A DNA stretch of 64,000 nucleotides from Acidaminococcus hominis (GCF_021044795.1 NZ_JAJNOP010000001.1), one strand, 5' to 3'. Positions 49,189-58,592 are shown, counted from the first letter of the stretch. Notes: generated from the letters alone by a model not told the origin. Numbers and translations: made by a program.

Positions 49189-49780
49189 TATGAGCCACTC
49201 CTCTCTCTCTGAAGTAGTTTACAGCAGCAAAGACAAAACCCATGGTCAGGAAGGCGCCGGCCGGCAGGATGAAGATTAGCACAGGCTGGTAAGCGGTTCC
49301 CAGCACCAGATGGCCAAACAGTTTGCCGGAACCGATCAGTTCACGGAAGGTGGCAATCAGGAACAGGGCGAAAGTGTAGCCAATGCCCATGCCGATGGCG
49401 TCCAGGGCGGAATCGATGATGCCGTGGTCGCAGGCAAAGGCTTCAGCACGGCCCAGTACGATGCAGTTTACTACGATCAGAGGAACGAATACGCCCAGGG
49501 ATGCGTACAGGGCAGGTACATAAGCCTGCATCAGCATCTGCAGCAGGGTTACCAGGGAAGCGATAACGACGATGTAGCAGGGGATATGAATCTGATCAGG
49601 AATCAATTTCCGGATGGCGGAAATGATGATGTTGGAGAAAAACAAAACGAAGGTGAAGGCACAGCCCATACCGATGGCGTTGTCCAGGGAGTTACTGGTG
49701 GCCAGAGAAGGACAAACACCCAACAACTGGACGAACAAGGGGTTTTCCTTGATGATGCCTTTAGTCAGCTCATGCAGCAT
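49181..49780 (-). CDS. rnfE: Rnf complex membrane subunit E
   Basis: This 199-residue homologue of RnfA has NPLFVQLLGVCPSLATSNS and VPLIVVNCIVLGRAEAFA, with Cys residues matching the shared cluster site formed with RnfA. Six membrane segments are seen. It stands 5 bp after rnfG and overlaps rnfA. Confidence 0.94.
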   Translation of the reverse strand: MLHELTKGIIKENPLFVQLLGVCPSLATSNSLDNAIGMGCAFTFVLFFSNIIISAIRKLIPDQIHIPCYIVVIASLVTLLQMLMQAYVPALYASLGVFVPLIVVNCIVLGRAEAFACDHGIIDSALDAIGMGIGYTFALFLIATFRELIGSGKLFGHLVLGTAYQPVLIFILPAGAFLTMGFVFAAVNYFRERGVAHNG

Positions 49781-49785
49781 ACGAA

Positions 49786-50355
49786 TCAGTCCTTTCCGTT
49801 AGCATAATTTTTCATGTAGTGCTCCCGTGCTTCGTTGATCCCGGTGACTACCGCTCTGGAAGTGATGGTAGCTGCGGTGATGGCACGGATTTCATTGTCT
49901 TTGCTGGGAGTCTGTTTCGTAACAACCAGGGCGTCTTTCAGAGGTTTGCCCTTGAATTGCTGCTGCCATTCCGGTTCGGTGCTTCTGGCGCCCAGACCGG
50001 GGGTTTCGCTGTGGCTCAGGACTTTGATGCCGGTAATCTTGTTGTCCGGGGTGGAGAAGCCCACCATGAAGGTGACCTTGCCGCCGTACCCGGTGGGTTC
50101 TACGGTGTAGATGTAGCCGTTGACTTTGCCGTCCTTTTTGGACTGCTCAATATCGGCAATCAGGCCGCCAGGAGACTTTTCCTTGGTCAGGTCGCCCAGC
50201 TGGGGCAGAACGTCCCGATAGGCTGCTTTTACATCAGCTTCCTGTTTGGCAGCAATGATGCCCTTGGTAACTTCGTTGGCGCCCGCCACAAAGGCAACGG
50301 AAATGCCGCAGGTGAGAGCCAGGATTCCTGTAAATTTCACAAAGATGTTTTTCAT
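49786..50355 (-). CDS. rnfG: Rnf complex FMN-binding subunit G
   Basis: This 189-residue protein has one N-terminal membrane segment and an FMN-binding domain outside, with GYGGKVTFMVGFS, SHSETPGLGARS and the covalent-flavin region ITAATITSRAVV near 160. In most RnfG proteins that site reads S/T-GA-T-x-S/T; here Ala takes the Gly place, while the acceptor Thr is kept. The start ATGA overlaps the rnfD stop. ApbE from the same operon would attach the FMN. Confidence 0.92.
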   Translation of the reverse strand: MKNIFVKFTGILALTCGISVAFVAGANEVTKGIIAAKQEADVKAAYRDVLPQLGDLTKEKSPGGLIADIEQSKKDGKVNGYIYTVEPTGYGGKVTFMVGFSTPDNKITGIKVLSHSETPGLGARSTEPEWQQQFKGKPLKDALVVTKQTPSKDNEIRAITAATITSRAVVTGINEAREHYMKNYANGKD

Positions 50356-51386
50356 TTCTTCAGGCCTCCTCCAAAGGATACGTTCCGGACGAAGCGGTCA
50401 ATCATGGGAACTACCATGTTCATCATCAGGATGGAGTAGCAGACGCCTTCGGTGTAGCTGCCCCGCAGACGGATCAGGGAGGTCAGAAGCCCCAGGCCAA
50501 TGGCGTAAATGATCCGGCCTTTTTTGGTGATAGGAGAAGTTACCCAGTCAGTGGCCATGAAGAAAGCACCGATCATCAGGCCGCCGGCAAACAGATGGTA
50601 CAGGGGAAAAGCTGCAGGGTAGCCCATAACTGTGCCATAAATGCCGGTTACGATGGCTACGGTCAGCAGATAGAAAACGGGAATCCGCCAGTCAATCAGC
50701 TTCTTGTAGATCAGGTACAGGCCGCCCAGAACCAGGGCCGGTACACAGGTTTCACCCAGGGAACCGCCCACATTGCCGATGAACAGGTCGGACAGGGGAG
50801 GCAGCTGGGCTGCAGCAGCAGCGCCGCCAGCCTGCCAGATTTTTTCCGTGGCTCTCATGACAGCCAGGGGAGTGGCAGCGGTCATGGCATCAGCGGAAGC
50901 GGTAGCAGCGGTGGTAGCCATGGCTTTGGTGGCAGGAATGACCCAGGTGGTCATCTGCTGGGGGAAGGATGCCAAGAGGATGGCACGGCCGATATGGGCC
51001 GGGTTAAAGATGTTGCGGCCCAGACCGCCGAATACGGCTTTGCCTACAACAATGGCGAACATACCGCCCAGGACTGCCATGTAAGGCGGCAGGCTGGCGG
51101 GCAGGCACAGGGCCAACAAAAGACCGGTCAGGGCGGCGGAGCCGTCGCTGGTGGTGTTCTTCTTTCCCATCACCTTGTTGCTGAGCATTTCAAAAATGAC
51201 GGCAGAAATCATGGTGCAGGCGATGACGATGACGGCATCCACGCGGAAATAATACACAGAAGCCAGTACGGCAGGCACCAGGGCCAGCATTACTTCCCTC
51301 ATGGACTTGCTGATCGTCAGATCACAGTGCATATGGGGAGAAGAGGAAAGGAGAACCAAAGGCTTAGGTTCTTTAATAGGTTCCAT
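50352..51386 (-). CDS. rnfD: Rnf complex membrane subunit D
   Basis: This 344-residue subunit has about nine membrane segments and begins with the family's LSSSPHMH. The covalent FMN site is in DAMTAATPLAV near 180, and GLGRNIFNPAHIGRA and SDGSAALTGLLLALCLP are also typical. I give ATG 51386; a TTG six bases earlier (51392) has better spacing to AAAGGA and may be the true start. It lies about 20 bp after rnfC. Confidence 0.92.
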   Translation of the reverse strand: MEPIKEPKPLVLLSSSPHMHCDLTISKSMREVMLALVPAVLASVYYFRVDAVIVIACTMISAVIFEMLSNKVMGKKNTTSDGSAALTGLLLALCLPASLPPYMAVLGGMFAIVVGKAVFGGLGRNIFNPAHIGRAILLASFPQQMTTWVIPATKAMATTAATASADAMTAATPLAVMRATEKIWQAGGAAAAAQLPPLSDLFIGNVGGSLGETCVPALVLGGLYLIYKKLIDWRIPVFYLLTVAIVTGIYGTVMGYPAAFPLYHLFAGGLMIGAFFMATDWVTSPITKKGRIIYAIGLGLLTSLIRLRGSYTEGVCYSILMMNMVVPMIDRFVRNVSFGGGLKK

Positions 51387-51411
51387 AATCAATATCCAGT
51401 CCTTTCACGAG

Positions 51412-52776
51412 TTATTTATTTAATTTGTAGAAGGGGTTGTGGCCGCCGCTGCCGTTCCCTTTGATGAACTGCTTGCCCATACGGATGTATTGGACCAAAG
51501 GAATATAAGCGGGGCAGACGAAGGCACAGGAACCGCATTCGATGCAGGCGTGGCAGTAGAATTTTTCTGCTGCTTCCCAGTTCTGCCGTTTTACGGCTTG
51601 AACAATCTCGGTGGGTTCCAGCTTCATGGGGCATACATCGACGCAGCGGCCGCAATGTACGCAAGGACTGGGTTCAACATATTGGGCGAAAGGAGATTTG
51701 GAATTGAAGACCAGCACACCGGTGGACCCTTTGATAATGGGGTAATCCAGGGAGTTTACGGCAAAGCCCATCATCATACCGCCGGCTACGATCTTGCCGG
51801 GATCCCCTTCCAGGCCGCCGGCAGCTTTTACTGCATCGGTGAACAGGGTGCCCAGGCGCAGGATGTAGTTGCCCGGTTTCTTGACGCCGTCGCCGCTGAC
51901 CGTAACCACTCTCTCGTACAGAGGAATGTTGTTTTTGATAGCCCGGCAGGCAGCTACTGCAGTGCCCACGTTATCCACGATAACGCCCACATCAGCAGGC
52001 AGACCCCGGTCAGGAACCGTACGGCCCGTGGTAGCGTAGATCAGATGCTTTTCAGAACCCTGGGGGTACTTTTCAGCGCAGACCTGAACCCGGATATTCG
52101 GTTCGGAAGCAACTTTCTTTTCCATCAGGGCAATGGCATCGGGTTTGTTGTCTTCAATGCCGATGATGCCTTGGGAGGCACCGGAAGCCATGAGGAAATA
52201 CTTCAAACCTTGGATGATTTCATCGGAGCATTCCAGCAGGGTCCGATGGTCGGCCGTAATGAAGGGTTCGCATTCGATGCCGTTCAGGACGATGGTATCG
52301 ATGGGACGGGCTCCTTCTTTGGGGGGAGCATACTTCACTGCGGTGGGGAACATGGCGCCGCCCATACCGGCGATGCCTTTATCACGCAGTACCTGACGGA
52401 TCAGTTCCGGCGTGATCTCTTCTTCGCTGCGGGGTTTGATATCCTCGCAGAGGGTATCCTGCCCATCGTTTTTGATAACGATGCATTGGGCAAGCATCCC
52501 ATGGACCATGTAGCGGCTTTCAATCTTGATGACGGTACCGCTGACGCTGGCATGGACATTTGTGCTTACAAAGCCTCCTGCTTCACCGATCACTTGTCCG
52601 ATCGTGACTTTATCCCCTGGTTTAACCACCGGTTTTGCCGGAGCACCAATGTGCTGGGAAAGAGGAATGTACACCATGTCCGGGGCCGGGCATCTTTCGA
52701 TGGCCAATTTGTCGGTCAAGGACTTGCTGGGGGGTACAGCGACACCACCCATGAAACTTGCTTCTTGTGCAGACAT
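51412..52776 (-). CDS. rnfC: Rnf complex NADH-binding subunit C
   Basis: This 454-residue peripheral subunit takes part in electron transfer with NAD+ and holds FMN and two iron-sulfur clusters. It starts with the lipoyl-like domain VVKPGDKVTIGQVIGEAGG, followed by the nucleotide-binding AMFPTAVKYAPPK and NGIECEPF, and ends with CVHCGRCVDVCP and CIECGSCAFVCP. It is the first gene of the operon, with GAGGTGAACTGA before the ATG. The complex couples ferredoxin oxidation to NAD+ reduction and Na+ or H+ export, a main energy-saving step for amino-acid and tricarboxylate fermenters. Confidence 0.94.
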   Translation of the reverse strand: MSAQEASFMGGVAVPPSKSLTDKLAIERCPAPDMVYIPLSQHIGAPAKPVVKPGDKVTIGQVIGEAGGFVSTNVHASVSGTVIKIESRYMVHGMLAQCIVIKNDGQDTLCEDIKPRSEEEITPELIRQVLRDKGIAGMGGAMFPTAVKYAPPKEGARPIDTIVLNGIECEPFITADHRTLLECSDEIIQGLKYFLMASGASQGIIGIEDNKPDAIALMEKKVASEPNIRVQVCAEKYPQGSEKHLIYATTGRTVPDRGLPADVGVIVDNVGTAVAACRAIKNNIPLYERVVTVSGDGVKKPGNYILRLGTLFTDAVKAAGGLEGDPGKIVAGGMMMGFAVNSLDYPIIKGSTGVLVFNSKSPFAQYVEPSPCVHCGRCVDVCPMKLEPTEIVQAVKRQNWEAAEKFYCHACIECGSCAFVCPAYIPLVQYIRMGKQFIKGNGSGGHNPFYKLNK

Positions 52777-52818
52777 TCAGTTCACCTCTAACCTTTCATG
52801 TGTCAACTTCAACTAAAA

Positions 52819-52847
52819 ATTATATATTGTCAAATGGCAAAAAACAA
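52819..52847 (-). promoter_or_regulatory. Promoter of the rnf operon
   Basis: Read on the minus strand, TTGTTT (complement of 52842-52847) and a consensus TATAAT (complement of 52819-52824) are 17 bp apart, about 45 bp before the rnfC ATG. The rest of the 282-bp gap up to 53058 is AT-rich and includes a TATAAT at about 52980 for the opposite gene. Confidence 0.6.
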
Positions 52848-53058
52848 GGGGAGAGGAAAATGAGCTGAGAATGGGCAAAATAAAAACGAGGTTTTTATTT
52901 CTTTTCAAAAAGTTTACAAAAGATAATGTAAAAAACTGTAAAATAGTTTATAATAATTAACACGACAGGTGCAGTTGTGTATAATATGTGAATTTGTAGA
53001 ATCTTATGAAAAAACTGTCTATATATAGGAAGAAAGAGTACTTACGGAGGCTGATGGG

Positions 53059-53967
53059 ATGTTTGGTTTGTATTTTGATGATTATGAAACGCCGGTGTTC
53101 CGGCCCCCCAGTGAAGCGTTCAGCTTTATCCTGCGCGTAACCCGGGGCTGTGCCCACAATGCCTGTACGTTCTGCGCCATGTACAAGGAGGTGCAGTTCT
53201 GCGTCTGCAGCGATGAGGAGATTGCCAAGCAGATCGGCATGGCTGCCAAGTATGCCAAGGACCAGGTGAAGCGGATTTTCCTGGCGGACGGGGACGCTTT
53301 GGTGCTGCCCACCGCCAAGCTGATCAAAATTTTACATGTGCTGTATGAAACCTTCCCCAACCTGCAGCGGGTAACCTCCTATGCAGGGCCCCGGGACATC
53401 CTGCGCAAAAGCGACGAGGAAATGGCCCAGCTCCGGGAAGCGGGGCTCAAGATGCTGTATCTGGGCCTGGAAACCGGGGATACGGAGCTCCTCCGGCGGA
53501 TCAAGAAGGGCGTTACGGCGGAAGAGGCCATTGCTGCCGGGCAAAAGGTCATCCGCAGCGGCATGAAGCTGTCCATGATGGTGATTGCAGGGCTGGGCGG
53601 CAAGGAGGGCAGTGAGCGGCACGCCATAGAAACAGGCAAAGCCATTTCGGCCATTGAGCCCAATATGCTCAGCGTACTGACCCTGCGGCTATATAAAGGA
53701 ACTGAAATGCTGGAGCAGTTCCAGAACGGGGAATTTGAGCTGCTCTCCCCGGCGGGCCTGGCCCAGGAGGTGCACACCATGCTGGAGCACACCTTTATCA
53801 GTCCAGAGCGCCATACGCTGTTCCGCAGCAACCATATTTCCAATTACATTATGCTGAAGGGCACCCTGCCCCAGGATAAGGAGCGGCTGCTCCGGGAACT
53901 GGAAGAGTCCATGACGAAGCTTTCCAAATTGACGGATTGGGAAGTTTATACTAATATGGAGTATTAA
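53059..53967 (+). CDS. Radical SAM protein
   Basis: This 302-residue protein has the cluster motif RGCAHNACTFCAMYK (C-x4-C-x2-C, the spacing usual in this subgroup rather than CxxxCxxC), then LADGDALVLP, LYLGLETGDTELLRRIKKG and MVIAGLGGKEG, the Elp3-like radical SAM barrel. No extra cluster or B12 domain is evident. The function is not known. GGAGG stands close before the ATG. It is divergent from the rnf operon and is followed after 40 bp by an NlpC/P60 gene. Confidence 0.85.
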   Translation: MFGLYFDDYETPVFRPPSEAFSFILRVTRGCAHNACTFCAMYKEVQFCVCSDEEIAKQIGMAAKYAKDQVKRIFLADGDALVLPTAKLIKILHVLYETFPNLQRVTSYAGPRDILRKSDEEMAQLREAGLKMLYLGLETGDTELLRRIKKGVTAEEAIAAGQKVIRSGMKLSMMVIAGLGGKEGSERHAIETGKAISAIEPNMLSVLTLRLYKGTEMLEQFQNGEFELLSPAGLAQEVHTMLEHTFISPERHTLFRSNHISNYIMLKGTLPQDKERLLRELEESMTKLSKLTDWEVYTNMEY

Positions 53968-54007
53968 GGTTGTATCATTTGAAATATAAGGAAAAGAGGC
54001 ACCCATT

Positions 54008-54712
54008 ATGAGACTGCATAAACTTCTTGCAGCATTGCTGCTTTCCATGCTGGTACTGCCCCTGCCTGCAGGTGCAGCTGCAAAAAAGGCCGCTCCCTTG
54101 ACCGTAGGGGATAAGGGCTGGAAGGTCAAATCCGTTCAGATGAAACTCAATGCCATTGGGGTAAAGACGCCGGAAACCGGGAAATATACCAAGGACCTGG
54201 CAGAACAGGTACGGGATTTTCAGCGGAAAAACCGGCTGAAGGTCACCGGCCAGGTGGATGACAATACCTATTACCGGATTACCGAATCTGCCTTTGAGAA
54301 AGAGGGTATCCACGGGGTCAGCGGCCGGGACATTGTCCGTACCGCTTCCCGCTACAAGGGGGTTCCCTACAGCTTTGGGGGAACGACACCCCGGGCTTTT
54401 GACTGCTCCGGGTATGTCCAGTACGTCTTCCGGCAGCACAAGGCAGCGCTGCCCAGAACGGCGGATCTCCAGTATGAAAAGGGCATGTTTGTTACCCAGC
54501 GGCAGCTGCTGCCGGGGGACCTGGTTTTCTTTACCACCTATGAACCGGGGGCTTCCCATGTAGGCATTTATGCCGGCCAGGGAATGTTCTGGAGTGCCAC
54601 GTCTTCCGGCGGGGTGCGTTTATGCAGTTTGCGTGAAAATTATTGGCGTACGCGGTATTATGGCGCCAAGCGAGTTCTGGTACCGGATTCCGGGCAGCGC
54701 TCGTACCGCTGA
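54008..54712 (+). CDS. NlpC/P60 cell-wall hydrolase with peptidoglycan-binding domain
   Basis: This 234-residue exported protein has a signal peptide (cut near AGAAA), a peptidoglycan-binding repeat at about 30-90 (LTVGDKGWKVKSVQMKLNAIG, VRDFQRKNRL) and an NlpC/P60 domain at about 108-225. The catalytic Cys is in FDCSGYVQYVF and His in ASHVGIY. Twelve residues after that His, where Spr has its third active-site His (FVHAS), this protein has Ser (FWSAT). The enzyme may be slow, use another residue, or be non-catalytic. It would cut peptide stems in the periplasm. Confidence 0.85.
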   Translation: MRLHKLLAALLLSMLVLPLPAGAAAKKAAPLTVGDKGWKVKSVQMKLNAIGVKTPETGKYTKDLAEQVRDFQRKNRLKVTGQVDDNTYYRITESAFEKEGIHGVSGRDIVRTASRYKGVPYSFGGTTPRAFDCSGYVQYVFRQHKAALPRTADLQYEKGMFVTQRQLLPGDLVFFTTYEPGASHVGIYAGQGMFWSATSSGGVRLCSLRENYWRTRYYGAKRVLVPDSGQRSYR

Positions 54713-54734
54713 TCAATCGGGGGGTTATGACTAG

Positions 54735-56615
54735 ATGATTAGAGAAAGACGCAATAAAGATAAGCTGACCAGCTACTACAACAAATTTATCAACGAAGGG
54801 ATTCTGGATCCCAACGTGCATCCCTGGGTGGCCGAATCCTGGCGCCGGTGCGAAGCCCGGAAACTGAACCATGAAACCATGCCGGTGGATGGGGTGCGCC
54901 TGTCTCCCAGCGAGCTGCAGCACCAGCTGGAGCTGCAGAAGGATGTAATCGAGTATGTGGACGGCTTGTTTGAACAGAACCAGCAATATTTCAACAGCCA
55001 TAATCTGAGTATGCTGCTGGTGGATAAAGACGGCTACGTACTGAAAAACTACGCCATGCCTTTCTTCCAGAGAAGCATTGAAGATATCCAGGGCATGCGG
55101 GTGCTGGAGGAGGACGTGGGTACGTCCAGTATTTCTGTGGCCCGCAGCCATAATGCGCCGTTTTTGATGTTTGGGCCGGAAATGTGGATTCGGGAAAGCC
55201 ATTCCGGGGACGCCTGCTCCACGCCTGTGATTGTAGCCGGGCAAAGCCGGTACATCATGGCCATTTTCTCCCTGGACCAGAACGACCTGCCCTACGATAT
55301 TCTGCTGAGCCTTTTGATGACCATGCGGTATTCTTTGGAAAAATTCCTGGATATGCAGGAATTCTGGCAGGCTTGCGGGCTGATTTCGGAAGAAATCCCT
55401 GCTTCTGTATACTGGGTCAATAAGGACGGGTCCCTGCGTTTTGCCAACAGCAACGGGAGAAAGCGGCTGGAAGGGAAGGACCGCCTGGATCAGGTCTTCC
55501 TGAACTACGAGCATATTCCCATCCAGAAAGGTCTGGGGGGCAAGAGCACCATCCGCAAGGAAATTACCTGGATTACCCAGGACCGGACCTACGAAGATGT
55601 GACCAGCGTCCTGCCGGTGAAGCTTGCCGGCCGGGTGGAAAGTGTCATCATCATCTCCATGGCCATTGAAGATCTGAAAACCACCATTGCCCATGCTACC
55701 GGCTACAGCTCCCGCTACAGCCTGTACAGCATGGTGGGCAATTCCAACGAATTCCTGGCGCTGCAGCACAAGGCTGCCCGGGTTGCCCGGGGCGACAACA
55801 ATCTGCTGCTCCAGGGGGAACCGGGTACGGGCAAACAGCGCCTGGCTCATGGTATTCATCAGGCCAGTCCCCGGGCGGCGGCACCGCTGATTACGGTACG
55901 GGGCCACGAAGGTCCGGAAAGCCAGCTGGAAGCCGAGTTCTTTGGCTCCGACGACGGGGCCGGCCATGTCAGCGCAGGCAGCCTGGAACTGGCCAACGGC
56001 GGCACGTTGTTCCTGGACGAGATTGAGAAATTCCCTGTCCGGCTGGAAGATGTGCTGGCCGATGCCCTGCGCAACGGGGTGCTGAACCGGGAAACCGGCA
56101 CCCGCCGGAAATTCAATGTCCGGGTGATTGCCGCCTGCGATTCCAACCTGAAGCGGCTGACGGACAAGGGACTGTTTTCCAGAAGCCTGTACGAACTGGT
56201 GATTGGCACCGTCATCCGGGTTCCGCCCCTGCGGGAACGGGTGGAGGATGTGGAAGTTATTGCCAACCACATTCTGACGGAAATGGCTGCCCGGCACAAT
56301 ATGCCCAGCAAGACCCTCTCCAAGGAAGCCCTGCATATGCTTAACAGCTGTCAGTGGCCGGGGAATATCAAACAGCTCCAGGGCGTGATTGAGCAGGCTT
56401 TCTTCCATACGGCCGGCAGCGTCATTGAAGCGTCCCATATCAAGCTGCCGGGAGAACATCGGATTGAAAAGTCCTGGAAGCACGACAAGGATGCCTTTGT
56501 GGCAGCCTGGAAACAGGCCGGCGGCAATATCAGCAAGCTGGCTCTCATGCTGGATGTAAGCCGGGTAACGCTGTACCGGTATTTGAAGAAATATGATTTG
56601 GGGCCAAGCAAATAA
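54735..56615 (+). CDS. AAA+ Fis-type transcriptional regulator lacking the GAFTGA loop
   Basis: This 626-residue protein has an N-terminal part resembling AcoR-type regulators (PWVAESWRRCEA; GAF-like region about 75-200), a PAS-like region (about 215-320), an AAA+ domain (about 335-550) and a C-terminal Fis helix-turn-helix (GNISKLALMLDVSRVTLYRYL). Walker A is GEPGTGKQ, Walker B GGTLFLDEI, and PPLRERVEDVEVI and WPGNIKQL are typical. Between ELEAEFFG and LELANGG the usual GAFTGA motif, needed to contact sigma-54, is absent. It may therefore act without sigma-54, like TyrR. ATG 54735 follows a GGGGGTT stretch. Confidence 0.85.
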   Translation: MIRERRNKDKLTSYYNKFINEGILDPNVHPWVAESWRRCEARKLNHETMPVDGVRLSPSELQHQLELQKDVIEYVDGLFEQNQQYFNSHNLSMLLVDKDGYVLKNYAMPFFQRSIEDIQGMRVLEEDVGTSSISVARSHNAPFLMFGPEMWIRESHSGDACSTPVIVAGQSRYIMAIFSLDQNDLPYDILLSLLMTMRYSLEKFLDMQEFWQACGLISEEIPASVYWVNKDGSLRFANSNGRKRLEGKDRLDQVFLNYEHIPIQKGLGGKSTIRKEITWITQDRTYEDVTSVLPVKLAGRVESVIIISMAIEDLKTTIAHATGYSSRYSLYSMVGNSNEFLALQHKAARVARGDNNLLLQGEPGTGKQRLAHGIHQASPRAAAPLITVRGHEGPESQLEAEFFGSDDGAGHVSAGSLELANGGTLFLDEIEKFPVRLEDVLADALRNGVLNRETGTRRKFNVRVIAACDSNLKRLTDKGLFSRSLYELVIGTVIRVPPLRERVEDVEVIANHILTEMAARHNMPSKTLSKEALHMLNSCQWPGNIKQLQGVIEQAFFHTAGSVIEASHIKLPGEHRIEKSWKHDKDAFVAAWKQAGGNISKLALMLDVSRVTLYRYLKKYDLGPSK

Positions 56616-56732
56616 GCCTGGGCCAAAACAATGACTCCTTTGGGAAAAATCCCGGAGAAATTGCATCAAGGGGTGGTGCATAGGTGCTGAAAACTTATCC
56701 ATCACCCTGATTTTTTTTGTGGAGGTCGCAGA

Positions 56733-57371
56733 ATGCGTTTACGAAAGAAACCTTGGATTGCCAGGGCCTTGGAAGACTATACGGGAAAAGAACTGCTGGA
56801 AGATCATTTGGAAGAATACCGGGGCAATTGGTCCAAGCTGCTGGGAGACCGGCCGGTCCATATGGAAATCGGCTGCGGCAAAGGAAAGTTCCTGGCAGAA
56901 ATGAGTCAGCTGCATCCGGAAATCGGGTATTTGGGCATGGAAACCCAGCGGGACATCTGCTACCATGCCGTGAAGAAAATCCGGGAACTGGAGCTTCCCA
57001 ACGAACGGATTCTCCGGGCCAATGCGGAGCACCTGCTGGATTGGTTTGCGCCGGGGGAAGTGGAGCAGCTGTATCTTAACTTCAGCGATCCCTGGCCCAA
57101 GGCCCGGCACGCCAAACGGCGGCTGACCTACCGGGGCTTTTTGGCCACCTACAAGACCATTCTGAAACCCGGGGGCCATCTCCGCTTCAAAACGGACAAT
57201 GATGACCTGTTTGCCTTTTCCGTGGAAGAATTTCAGGCCTTTGGCCTGACCATCCTGGAACTGAGCCATGACCTGCACCATACGGATATTCTCAATGAGG
57301 CCCAGACCGAATATGAGGAAAAATTCAGCGGGAAAGGGAAAAACATCAATTTCTGTGAAGTGGTTTTCTAA
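56733..57371 (+). CDS. trmB: tRNA (guanine-N7-)-methyltransferase
   Basis: This 212-residue enzyme methylates G46 of tRNA with SAM. The SAM site is MEIGCGKGKFL near 46; the substrate motif is NFSDPWPKARHAKRRLTYRGF; GGHLRFKTDN follows. GTGGAGG precedes the ATG. It leads a row of co-directional genes with the SEDS and PBP genes 15 bp later. Confidence 0.93.
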   Translation: MRLRKKPWIARALEDYTGKELLEDHLEEYRGNWSKLLGDRPVHMEIGCGKGKFLAEMSQLHPEIGYLGMETQRDICYHAVKKIRELELPNERILRANAEHLLDWFAPGEVEQLYLNFSDPWPKARHAKRRLTYRGFLATYKTILKPGGHLRFKTDNDDLFAFSVEEFQAFGLTILELSHDLHHTDILNEAQTEYEEKFSGKGKNINFCEVVF

Positions 57372-57386
57372 AGGAGCAGGAGGGTT

Positions 57387-58592
57387 ATGCAAAAACGGTT
57401 TTTGATTTGGGAAAATCCCAGGGACGCCATTGTTTCCCTGGTACTGTTTCTCATGCTGCTGGGCTGCGTCAATGTATTCAGTGCCAGCTTTGTGACAGCG
57501 GCCGATATGTTTGGCAACGGCTATCACTACCTGATCCGGTACGCTGCCTACGGGGCGGTGGGACTGGCCTTCATGTATTGGCTGGGCTGGAAAACCGACT
57601 ATCATAATTTCTTTAACTACAATTCCCAGATCTATGCCATCTTTTTGGCCATTCTGATTGGGGTGGATGTTTTTGGGAAGACCACCAAGGGGGCCCAGCG
57701 CTGGGTCACTATGGGGTCCATTTCCTTCCAGCCTTCGGAATTTGTCAAGCTGGCGGTGATTATTATGGGAGCCGGCTATTTGGGCCATTTGATGGTCAAG
57801 GGGAAAAAGCCCCGTCTGATGGATTTGGGCAGCAACCTGGCTTTTTGGGCTACGGCGGTTTTGGCCGCTTTGGTGCTGCTGCAGCCGGATATGGGTACGG
57901 CGGCCATTATTATGGCCCTGATTACTGTTTTGTATATTGTGGCAGGGCTGGACCTGCGGGAAATCGGGATTTTGGGCGGCGCAGGACTGGTCGTATCCAT
58001 TGCCGCCATTCTCCAGGCACCCTACCGGATGAACCGGGTGCGGCTCTGGATTGATCCCTATCTGGACCCCCAGGGCAACGGCTACCAGGCTGTACAGTCT
58101 TTTGTGGCCATTGGCAGCGGCCGGCTCATTGGCAGCCATTTTGGCATGGGCTTTGGCAAGTTCTTCTATCTGCCGGAAGCCCATACGGACTTTGCCTTTG
58201 CCATTTTCTGTCAGGAATGGGGCTTTTTGGGGGCACTGTTCCTGATTTTCATCTTTATCCTGCTGGCGTTTGCCCTGTACCGGGTGGGCCAGCATACCCA
58301 GGACCGGGCCGGTTTTCTGCTGGTCACTGGGGTGAACTTCCTGGTGGTGGGCCAGGCCTTTGCCAATATGGCCATGGTCTGCGGCCTTTTGCCGGTTATT
58401 GGCGTTCCCCTGACCTTTATCAGCTACGGGGGCACCAGCCTGGTTGCCAGTCTGATGGGCATTGGTCTGGTGCTCAGTGTGTACCGGGCGGAAGTCCAGC
58501 GGGAGCGGGGAAAACTGGCTCCGGATATGCCCCGGAGTACCCAAAGACCCCGTTTTGGCACTCGGCCTGGGGCTAGGAGGTGGCGGCCATGA
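57387..58592 (+). CDS. SEDS peptidoglycan polymerase (FtsW/RodA family)
   Basis: This 401-residue membrane protein has about ten segments and the SEDS signatures VNVFSASF, ISFQPSEFVKLAVII, LQPDMGTAAI (with the catalytic-type Asp), GYQAVQSFVAIGSG, LPEAHTDFAFAIFCQEWGFLG and ISYGGTSLVASLMGIGL. It joins lipid II into glycan strands together with a class B PBP, which is the next gene (4-bp ATGA overlap). Whether it is the division (FtsW) or elongation (RodA) type cannot be told; the C-terminal Arg/Pro-rich tail is cytoplasmic. Confidence 0.9.
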   Translation: MQKRFLIWENPRDAIVSLVLFLMLLGCVNVFSASFVTAADMFGNGYHYLIRYAAYGAVGLAFMYWLGWKTDYHNFFNYNSQIYAIFLAILIGVDVFGKTTKGAQRWVTMGSISFQPSEFVKLAVIIMGAGYLGHLMVKGKKPRLMDLGSNLAFWATAVLAALVLLQPDMGTAAIIMALITVLYIVAGLDLREIGILGGAGLVVSIAAILQAPYRMNRVRLWIDPYLDPQGNGYQAVQSFVAIGSGRLIGSHFGMGFGKFFYLPEAHTDFAFAIFCQEWGFLGALFLIFIFILLAFALYRVGQHTQDRAGFLLVTGVNFLVVGQAFANMAMVCGLLPVIGVPLTFISYGGTSLVASLMGIGLVLSVYRAEVQRERGKLAPDMPRSTQRPRFGTRPGARRWRP

